A stretch of DNA of 18,056 bases from Smittium culicis (lineage: Eukaryota; Kickxellomycota; Harpellomycetes; Harpellales; Legeriomycetaceae). The position numbers and the translations under genes are program-made. The notes under the pieces are model-generated. The model worked only from the letters and a program-made list of their open reading frames with translations, had not been told where the DNA came from and did no database searches. Below, piece after piece: positions 11,006-18,056 of this stretch (the first letter of the stretch is position 1; each line of letters begins with the position of its first letter). The DNA is taken from assembly GCA_001970855.1 (NCBI GenBank), contig LSSN01001852.1, positions 1-18,056 of the forward strand, written 5' to 3'.

Positions 11006-11269
11006 CTAAAATAAATTCTGTTTTCAGAGTGAGTTGGTTTGTAATGAGCATGGAGCTTGTTATATTTCAGCTATTTTTTTTTTAGCTGAAAATCAACTTT
11101 TTTTTTCAAAATTTATTTAATATTTGGAAATGATGTGTGTATTTAATGAACATTTATTAGTCTCCAAAAAAAAGGGGGGAGGGGGGGGTAAAAAAAAAGA
11201 ATAATAAGTAATAAATTGTACAGAAAAGAGCAAGATAAAAAATAGGCAAGTTGTATAAGTGGGTGGTGG
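11006..11269. other. Junction and 3' flank of the minus-strand gene
   Basis: No gene is seen. The block holds a perfect 9-bp stem (TTTCAGCTA at 11065-11073 and TAGCTGAAA at 11083-11091) around a 9-T loop, near the presumed 5' end of the LINE remnant. A GGGGGGAGGGGGGGG tract lies at 11174-11188, between A-runs. On the minus strand there is a candidate AATAAA polyadenylation hexamer (11158-11153), about 112 bases past the stop codon of the 11270-12874 gene. Confidence 0.5.
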
Positions 11270-12874
11270 TTAGAATAGGGCGAGTGATGACTGGTTGTAG
11301 TTGGGTATAGAGAGCTGAGGGGCAGATTCAATGGAGTCCAAGAATTTGTAAACGTTAAATTTATATAATTCGTCAGGGTCAACGACATCTTCAGTGATAA
11401 AGGAGAAGAGCGAGTTGTCGAGTAGTCTTTCGAATTCGACTTCAGAAAGGATTTGATGCGAGTTTAAAGAGAAACTGCCTTTGTATGAGATAAGGGAGTT
11501 GTCATAGACATTATCGTTGCAAATGGCGTTTTGTTCAGCTGGAGCTTTAATTTCAGCGCCAAGGGATTCCAGGTCCATTCCCCAACTGAATAGTAAACCA
11601 AGGAGAGTGTTTGTATCATTGACTTGGGCCAAAGAATTAAAAATGATGGCGATGTTTCCTGTACCTAAGTTTACATAAATTAGCTCAAGGTTGCTGGAGG
11701 AGAGTCTTTCAAGGAGGCGGTTTACATAAAGGATTTGGTCATTGTTAACTTTTAGAATTTTATCTGTTAAAGCAGTCAAGTCAGAAAAGTGGACAGAATT
11801 TTCATCGACAAAGAGGTCCAAATCCAATTTTTTGTTTTGGGGGAGCAGTGGAACGATCAAAACAATTCTGTCATTGGGGAGGGTGGCTTTAGTAGACCAT
11901 ATTTGATGGTGTTTTTTTTCGATTTGGGTAGGGATGTTTTGTGTAGCCTTTTTAGGTGAAGTGTTTTTAATAAATCTAGTTTTATCCAAACGAGGTTTTT
12001 TTGGAACGAGGGTTGAAACAATGTGTCGACTTTTTGAGCTCGAGATAGTTTTTTGGAATCTATTTGGACCTTCAGCACCGCTGTATTTTAAAAAAATTAA
12101 CCTTCCATCCGATAAGGTAGACAATAGGGATTGATGGTTGAGAGAACTTCTGAGGTTGAATGCGAAGGTTGATGCTTTGGAGTTAAGCTGGGAGCGGAAG
12201 TTGTTGAAGAGGGAAGCCCAGCTATTGTGTGAGCTGAACCTTGAGTTAGAAAAAGTAAAATTCTTAAACTGAGCTTTTGGGAGCTCTTTGAAAAGGTTGG
12301 CTTTAGGGGCAGTGAATCTATAATTTCTGGATAGATTGATGAGTTTATGTTTCCAAGAATAATTTAAATTGATGTTTTTGTTTCTAAAGAGAACATTGCG
12401 ATTAATAGCGGGTCTGGCGGATATATTAACTTTGGCTTGAGCGGGTTTAATCGAATATTTTTCATGAAATTTGAGCAAGAAGTTAATTAGTCTATTTGGT
12501 GTGGGGCCAGGTGAAGCATTTCCAAGTTTTGTAGCAATTTTCTTAAAGGTTATGCTGTTTGATAAATTGGTAAGGAGGGAGTCTAATTTTCCAAATATTT
12601 GTTTTTTAATATTTAGGATAAAATTTGAGCGGGAAGAGTTGAAGAAAAAACTGTTTGAAGGTTTTGGGCCCGTAGAGTATGAAGCGTGTTGAGAGAGAGC
12701 AAAATTCTTAGTTAAGAGATAAGGATCGCCACGAGTGAAGAGTGAACCAGCCTTCAGGCCTGATATTTTCTTGTAGGCAAATTTTCCAATACATGGATTT
12801 TGGGACAGGCCAGAAAACTTGTATCTCTTGGCGTTTTTCAGGAAAGTTATGTTAATGAAGTTGTGAAACCCCAT
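11270..12874 (-). CDS. Unrecognised basic protein with mitochondrial-type N-terminus (534 aa)
   Basis: An uninterrupted minus-strand frame from ATG at 12874, with an in-frame TAG two codons upstream (TAG AAA ATG), so this is the first possible start in this frame. The first 49 residues hold no Asp or Glu, many Lys/Arg and hydrophobics, and QHASYST follows near residue 65. This is the composition of a mitochondrial presequence (inference). Residues to about 330 are Asn/Ser/Lys-rich and strongly basic, with few acidic residues. The last 200 residues differ: hydrophobic beta-like strings (RIVLIVPLLP, LIYVNLGTGNIAIIF) alternate with leucine-rich helices (ILYVNRLLERLSS, LLGLLFSWGMDLES), and the protein ends acidic. 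The C-terminal layout reminds me of poorly characterised fungal mitochondrial-type proteins ending in a 'LxVxFPG....LLxxWGVD' module, but I cannot name a family. It is divergent from the Src1-like gene. The codon usage, T- and C-rich on the coding strand, supports a real gene. Confidence 0.7.
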   Translation of the reverse strand: MGFHNFINITFLKNAKRYKFSGLSQNPCIGKFAYKKISGLKAGSLFTRGDPYLLTKNFALSQHASYSTGPKPSNSFFFNSSRSNFILNIKKQIFGKLDSLLTNLSNSITFKKIATKLGNASPGPTPNRLINFLLKFHEKYSIKPAQAKVNISARPAINRNVLFRNKNINLNYSWKHKLINLSRNYRFTAPKANLFKELPKAQFKNFTFSNSRFSSHNSWASLFNNFRSQLNSKASTFAFNLRSSLNHQSLLSTLSDGRLIFLKYSGAEGPNRFQKTISSSKSRHIVSTLVPKKPRLDKTRFIKNTSPKKATQNIPTQIEKKHHQIWSTKATLPNDRIVLIVPLLPQNKKLDLDLFVDENSVHFSDLTALTDKILKVNNDQILYVNRLLERLSSSNLELIYVNLGTGNIAIIFNSLAQVNDTNTLLGLLFSWGMDLESLGAEIKAPAEQNAICNDNVYDNSLISYKGSFSLNSHQILSEVEFERLLDNSLFSFITEDVVDPDELYKFNVYKFLDSIESAPQLSIPNYNQSSLALF

Positions 12875-13066
12875 TTTCTAGGGTATGAGAGAAAGTTTTA
12901 AAAGCGATTTATGATGGTTGGAGCAGATAGGTGGTAGGGTAGGGATGTTGAGAGATATAAGTACATTTGTGGATGAGTATAATAAGAATAAAGCGCTAAG
13001 GCTTTTGATAAAGAGATAATTCTTTTTAGAAGTGCAAAATCAGCAGCTTAAATATGTCAATTATTT

Positions 13067-13191
13067 ATTGGACAATTATCTTGGTGGCTTTTTCAATTCA
13101 ATTATCGAGTCTATTGGTTTCTGTTTTAGTTCTAGATAAATAAAAATATACAATAATTGGCTAATTTATTCACCAGGGACTAATCAATTGG
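13067..13191 (-). promoter_or_regulatory. Cluster of four CCAAT boxes facing the 11270-12874 gene
   Basis: Read on the minus strand, CCAAT occurs at 13191-13187, 13160-13156, 13117-13113 and 13071-13067, about 197-317 bases upstream of the ATG at 12874. CCAAT is the core site of the fungal HAP/NF-Y complex, which often controls respiratory and nuclear-encoded mitochondrial genes. Binding is inference; the positions are read directly. Confidence 0.4.
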
Positions 13192-13661
13192 TGGATTAAT
13201 TAAGGGGGTATGTATTATAGAAGGAGAAGGGAGATTAATTAGGTAAGAAGGAGAAGGAATGCTGACAAGGAAAGAATTTCTTGGCGCAGATAAAATAAAC
13301 AAAGCGTAATTTTGGGAGGGAATGCTAAGCCAATAGTAATCAGGAGTAATTGCGCAGGGAATATTTGGCCGATATGGACAGTGCATTTTTTTGGGCTGAG
13401 TAGTTTTGATGGCTTTTATCAGGCAGACCCAAATTAGCTTACAGATTAGATGGTATATTTGCTTGGGCTAAAATGCTTTAAGTTTGAAATTACATTAATT
13501 TTGTCGAGTATATTGGTGTTTGAGAGCTTATTTATTAAGGCTTATTCAGAAAGTCAGCTCTTCCATACACTCAAGGCTATTTTTTATAGCTCTGGAGATT
13601 AGTATTTTAGTTTAGCTGTAATGTAGTAACTGCCGAATTTCAAAGCCAAATAGGCATTGGA
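13192..13661. other. Central part of the divergent intergenic region, no gene
   Basis: No gene I can support. The minus-strand open frame at 13180-13386 (68 codons, Pro/Ser/Ile-rich) has no recognisable feature and reflects a purine-rich stretch (GGAGAAGG-type). Isolated CCAAT boxes lie at 13330 (plus), and at 13512-13516 and 13656-13660 (minus). Confidence 0.5.
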
Positions 13662-13851
13662 CTAAACTCTTTTTCGTCCAACACTCTTATAAAATACTAA
13701 ATTTATGATTCGTTTATAATTTTGAAGCAAATATACTATTTGCTGATTCTTATCAGTACACCAATAATTATTATGGACTTGTAATTAAAATATTTGAGTT
13801 CAGCGCTGTTGGCTATATTTCAAGATCGAAAATATTCAAATACCAGGTTAA
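13662..13851. mobile_element. Decayed piggyBac-type MITE, copy 2 (about 190 bp)
   Basis: Homologous over its whole length to the element at 2246-2442 and in the same orientation. Shared blocks include CGTCCAACACTCTT near the left end, the CAAATATACTATTTG region (CAAATATA versus TAAATGTA), GTTGGCTATATT, AGATCGAAAATA (copy 1 has AGATCAAAAATA), and GGTTAA at the right end. The left terminus is mutated to CTAAACTCTTTTTCGTCC, with several C-to-T changes relative to copy 1. The right terminus has lost about 6-10 bases (TACCAGGTTAA). It is therefore an older or more damaged copy and is unlikely to be mobile. It lies 524 bases upstream of the Src1-like start codon. Confidence 0.7.
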
Positions 13852-13908
13852 CTTTTACAGGCGAGAATTACAGGCTAATTACATCTCCTTATAAGAAATA
13901 GGATCTGA

Positions 13909-14163
13909 CCAATAAGAGCTATATACTGCTGCTCCGCAGCAAATGGGATGAGGTGATGAGGCGATCAGTAGCGTTCAGATAAAGGCGAATAAAACCAACC
14001 AATAATCCCTGAATGTCATAAATCAGAAAAGATAAAATCAATAGAAATAATACGAGCTCAAAAGACGCTGAGTGTAGCCAATGGATTTTGTATTTAAATT
14101 TCACTGAGTTCAGCATCGCCAATAGTTAAAATAGGCAGCAGAGTATTGATTGATACAGCCAAT
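13909..14163 (+). promoter_or_regulatory. Cluster of five CCAAT boxes upstream of the Src1-like gene
   Basis: Plus-strand CCAAT occurs at 13909-13913, 13998-14002, 14078-14082, 14119-14123 and 14159-14163, about 212-466 bases upstream of the ATG at 14375. Assuming about 35% GC, roughly 0.3 are expected by chance in 255 bases of one strand, so five is a clear excess. They are likely NF-Y/HAP-type promoter sites (inference). A pyrimidine-rich TTTACAG near 14280-14286 could be a 3' splice site of a 5' UTR intron. Confidence 0.45.
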
Positions 14164-14374
14164 GGAAGTTAGAGTGAATATCAAATTATAGTATTCAGCT
14201 TTTTATAGATAAACAAAAAAGTTGGTACCCAGCGAATAACATCGAATAATCCTTTTGATAGTATATCCATACTTCTGTCTTTACAGCTACTTGACTTATT
14301 GCCAACTCTTTCGCTTTTATAACACTTTTTATTACTATTTTGCATTCATTAATTACCAAAAAACTAGCACGGCA

Positions 14375-17300
14375 ATGGAAGATTCTCAAATAGGTCCCAA
14401 TTCCCGGCGAACCTCTAAAAGAAATTCAAGTTTAGCTAAAGATAGCTCCGAAACCACGAAAAAGAGCTCCAGACGAGTCAACTCGAAAACTAAAGATGAA
14501 AATATTTCCAACAGTGCAAAAGCCGATCCCAAAGGCATCAAGCTTGATACTCATTCTGCCCTAAAAAACTCCCAGGTTACTCTGGCTCACCCTAATACTC
14601 TTAATTTGCCCCCTTCTGCCAAAAATAGCCAAATAATGGATATCCCTACTCACAATAAAACTGCCACACCAAAAAAGAAAAAGAAACCTAAACGTAAAAT
14701 AAATCCTGACAACGAATTACTAAATGGCTCCATAAAATCCCTAGAAACAGTACTTTTTTCCCCCCTATATAATTCTTTAGTTTAATTTCTTACTTAAAAT
14801 TTTTTTCTTAAAATGATATTTTATTTTGTCTCAAATATAGAGTACCCCTTTGAATAAAACGACAAAAAGATCTATTGATTTAGTAGAGCCTAGCAGCACA
14901 AAAAAATCTGATTCCTCTCTAAAAGAGAAAAAAATAAAGCATACCTCTAATGATTCTGATATATATAACTCTTCCGTATTTTCAAAAGAAAATCCCTTCC
15001 AATCCGGGCCAGATAGCGCTAAAGTCCCTTCAAGAGTAAAATCAAAACCCCTTAAAGCTAAGAAATCTAAAGCATTTAAAATTTCCACTATCCCAGCTTC
15101 TAACGAAAATTTTACCGATATCAAAACTGAACCCAAGCCTGACAACAATACAGATCTTAATTCAATTATAGGTTATCCTTCTATTATTTTATAGTATTGC
15201 CTCTTAGTATACTAATTTATTCTATTTTTTTTAAAACATTTCAATTTTATATCATCTATCTAGATCTCCAACTTAAAAACGATCTAATCCCTGAAAACAA
15301 TATTTTGGGAATCCAAAAAGATGATATCAGCTTTAACGTTTTCGACTCCATTTCCCCTCAAAAAGTTTTGAGCCATAATTTGGATTCATTACCAATTCCA
15401 ACTCCAGTTCCAAATTCTAATTTTAGCTCACAAAATTCTCAACCCACCCACATCAACGCTATCAATAATCCTTCTACCCCTGCTTATCCCTCTCACAAAA
15501 CTCCTTTAAACTTAATAAGCTCTAATGCTAGAAATAACTTCTCTGTACCCCGCCCTGAAAATATCTCTCATACCCCTTCCATTCCTACTATATTTAGCGA
15601 AAAATCTCTAAGATCCATAAACAAAACTCCATCAAACCCCTCTAGAAATTCAATCAACCCAAGTTACTCCAAAACTTATTTAAGATCTGTGCCCCGTGAA
15701 TTGCTAAAAGTCAATAACAAATACCTCGAAACTCCAAGAGTTAAAGAACTAATCGAATACTACGAAAGAACTGGTAATGCTGAAGCCCTTGAACTACTAT
15801 ACTCTCAATCTCAAATTATAGATAGCAGAGAAAAAGCCTCAAGCTTTTCTGCTAATAGGCCTAACACTTTATCATCACAAACTTCCAGCCTTAACACTGA
15901 AAACTATAACTCTATTCCCAAATCTAACAACCTTTTAAGAAATAGAAATAGCGCTTCGACATATGATCCTTTTAACTTAAATTTTGATAATATTTCTACT
16001 CCATCAAATCCAAATAACTCGATTCTTACAAGTAAAAAAACCGAGACTAGCCGTGACGATGAATTGTCAAAATATAGCCTTGCTATCGATGATAAAGGAA
16101 TTAGCACTGATCCTCCTAAATATTTATTTGATCCTGAAATGCAAACTATCGATGAAAGTAAACCAGTTAAAAAATCAATACACTCTAATTCTAATCCTGC
16201 AAATATAAATTCTCAATCGTATTTCGAAAAAATTCTCCAGAATTTAAAAAAAATCAAAATTTCAATTCCTTTTTTGCTAACTATATTAGCAACGTTGCTT
16301 TTTTATTCTTACTGTAATTATGTCCGGTTTAAAATTGGATTCATTAACACCAGATACGGCGAGCCCATAATAAAGCCTGATAACTATGAACTTAATAGTG
16401 GTTTTTACAAATACGACTCTAATAATCGACTTAAAATATCCAACAAGTCACCAAACGAGCTCGAGTTTTCAGATATTATTTATAAAATCGATACTTTCGT
16501 AATTGATTACATACTCGGGAAATCCCAAAGTGGACTACTCTGCCCAAAACATGCAACTTGTAGTGTTTACATCCCAGTACCATACAAAAGTGCTATTAAG
16601 ATCCATAACTTGGCAGGAAAACAACAAATTTTCATCTCTAAAATCAAGTATGGGTACCTCAGCCACGACGAAGACGAAGGCGAGGAGCAAAAAATATTGG
16701 AATGTGACCCAGGATATATTTTATCCAATAGCAAATTTTCTTCGAAGCTGTTTCCTATATTACCTACATGTAAGCCTGATCTAGATACCATCCTAAAAAC
16801 ATCGATGCTACAGAATTCTATTGTCCAGTACTTGTCAGTTCACAGAGGAAACATTGAGTGTTCTGAATCAATTATGAACCAAATCGAGAGAATGATAATC
16901 CTTAAAAATATGCAGGAAAAAATTCAAATTCCCGATGAAGAAAAAGATAAAGCAATACGTGAAAGCGATACGGGTAAATTAAAAAATAACTTTGACGGTA
17001 GATTAAATGAAAACCATAAAGGTAGAAAGTACTATAGCTATAATGGAAATCAAGAATCTGGTGATTTTCTATCAGAGAATAACTTGGCCTCAGATGTAAG
17101 GATATATGGTCTGGAAAATAAAATTGTTTATGATAGCATGTTTAAACTCGTAAAAGTACCTAGAGATGAGTTTAACCATTTATACTCACTTGCAATCAAC
17201 AAATTAGCTTCAAATTATGGAAAGTCTGTAGCTGTTGTACGCGTTGAGTATGATAAGGATTTCGATTTGAAGAAGAAAAAAAAGTCATTCTCGGATAAAC

Positions 17301-18028
17301 TGAAAAGTAAACTTAGCGGAGACGTAAAAGATGATGGCGATAATGCTGTCAATAGCAATGCACTAGAAACTAAAAGCGATGAGTCGAGCGGTGCTTTATA
17401 TCTGATGGCATTAAATCCAATCTATTCAACAAGGTGTAGAGTTAAATTGTTTGTGCTAATGTTGCTAAGGCAGTATATGCGAATGATAATTTTCAGTATT
17501 CTTCTTATTACATTGTTTTATGGTATATTAACGTACATGAGACTATACTTGAAGGAAAAAAAAATAGTTGAAAGCCTAGTTAGTCAGTCACTTGATGAAT
17601 TACGGAAAGTTGCACAGCGGGTTGATGAGTCCGGGGATAGTTCACAAGACGCAAGCATTCCATCGACGCAACTGCGAGATTTGCTGCTGTTTAAAGAAAT
17701 AGAAAAATCCAGAGGGAATGGGAATACTTTGTATTCAAGCGGCCAGACGAGAAGAGATAGTTCCTTTTCGATGGCGAATGGAGCTGGCGGGGCGCAGGGC
17801 TTGGAGGTCGATGGCGACGACAGTCTCGACTATTTGGGAATTCGGAAAATTTTCGGGCCAAGGTTTGATTTCGCGTACTTGGATTTGTACAGCCTCAAAA
17901 TCCGCCAGAAATTGTGGAAGAAGGTAGAGACGGTTGTCGAAAGGAACACGAATGTGCGCGCGAAATCGAGTATCGTTAGAGGCCAGCCCATGCGAACATG
18001 GGAATGGGTTGGGCCGAAATACCTCTAA
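14375..18028 (+). CDS. Src1/Heh1 (MAN1-Lem2 type) inner nuclear membrane protein, three exons
   Basis: The model joins 14375-14749, 14841-15171 and 15264-18028, giving 1156 residues; both joins keep frame (phases 0 and 1). Order in the protein: a Ser/Lys-rich N-terminal region with a basic nuclear-localisation-like run KKKKKPKRK (100-108); the motif VFSKENPFQSG ending near 181, familiar from fungal Src1 proteins; a long Asn/Ser/Pro-rich linker; transmembrane segment 1 (about 568-590); a lumenal domain with Cys 662, 668 (CPKHATC), 716 (CDPGYIL), 738 (LPTCKPD) and 768; transmembrane segment 2 (about 975-995); and a C-terminal MAN1/Src1 (MSC) winged helix with LWKKVETVVERNTNVRAK (from 1119) and WEWVG (1148-1152). 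Family members sit in the inner nuclear membrane, tether chromatin and recruit ESCRT-III (Chm7/CHMP7) through the winged helix. Oddities: no HeH/LEM domain is visible at the N-terminus, and about 60 extra residues lie inside the MSC region. ATG 14375 is the first ATG of the open frame. Confidence 0.88.
14750..14840 (+). other. Intron 1 of the Src1-like gene (91 nt, phase 0)
   Basis: The intron starts GTACTT after a complete ACA codon and ends AAATATAG before AGT ACC CCT. Without splicing, the first exon runs into a stop at 14783-14785. The second exon frame has an in-frame TAG at 14838-14840, which lies exactly at the intron end. Removing 14750-14840 joins the two open frames in phase. The intron is AT- and T-rich, as expected for short fungal introns. 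Confidence 0.85.
15172..15263 (+). other. Intron 2 of the Src1-like gene (92 nt, phase 1)
   Basis: The intron starts GTTATC after the first G of a codon and ends ATCTATCTAG. The split codon becomes GAT (Asp). A branch-like TACTAAT lies at 15209-15215, and the terminal AG is the first AG after it, behind a T-rich tract. The unspliced frame stops at 15192-15194. The 5' site departs from GTATGT, so the donor is the less certain end, but it is the choice I found that keeps the reading frame. Confidence 0.8.
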
Positions 18029-18056
18029 ATCATACACTCTTTTCATTCTACCCCCC

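Noticed and set aside
13180..13386. 68-codon minus-strand open frame in the divergent intergenic region
   Set aside because: Pro/Ser/Ile composition from a purine-rich stretch, overlapping the promoter area, with no recognisable feature.
13919..14122. 67-codon minus-strand frame with a hydrophobic stretch
   Set aside because: Overlaps the CCAAT cluster upstream of the Src1-like gene; no homology or codon support.
17735..18046. 103-codon antisense open frame under the Src1-like C-terminus
   Set aside because: The plus strand encodes the conserved MSC domain here; the raised GC lengthens chance open frames, so the antisense frame is best explained as a by-product.
1..18056. tRNA, rRNA, CRISPR arrays and telomere-like repeats
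   Set aside because: Looked for T-arm/B-box strings, regular spaced repeats and simple telomeric units on both strands; none was convincing by eye.

Overview
The window looks like nuclear DNA of an AT-rich, intron-containing fungus. The reasons are an APSES/KilA-N DNA-binding protein, a fungal Src1/Heh1 (MAN1-type) inner nuclear membrane protein with two short GT-AG introns (one with a TACTAAT branch-like site), and a decayed LINE-type retroelement with a CPCC...C zinc knuckle. The low GC, short introns and the flavour of the LINE remnant fit an early-diverging lineage such as the gut fungi (Harpellales). That placement is inference; nothing here fixes the species.

Layout. 1-1681: 3' part of an APSES/KilA-N protein on the plus strand, cut by the left edge. 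1682 to about 9880: about 8.2 kb with no gene I can support. It contains a 197-bp piggyBac-type MITE (2246-2442), a block near 13-20% GC (about 2.7-5.7 kb), and a block near 23-38% GC (about 5.77-9.3 kb) that may be a decayed element. About 9.9-11.0 kb: fossil 3' part of a LINE on the minus strand, with several frameshifts and stops. 11270-12874 (minus): an unrecognised basic protein with a mitochondrial-type N-terminus. 12875-14374: a 1.5-kb divergent intergenic region with CCAAT boxes in two oppositely oriented clusters, one facing each gene, and a second, mutated MITE copy (13662-13851). 14375-18028 (plus): a three-exon Src1/Heh1-type gene, complete to its stop.

How the genes relate. Two of the three genes act in the nucleus (a DNA-binding protein and a nuclear-envelope chromatin anchor), but nothing shows that they work together. 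The divergent pair (mitochondrial-type protein and Src1-like protein) may share CCAAT/NF-Y-type control. No operon, CRISPR array, rRNA or tRNA was recognised.

The best leads are the pair of TTAA-flanked MITEs, the mirrored CCAAT clusters, the apparent lack of a HeH/LEM domain in the Src1-like protein, and a GC-rich extra segment inside its C-terminal winged-helix region.
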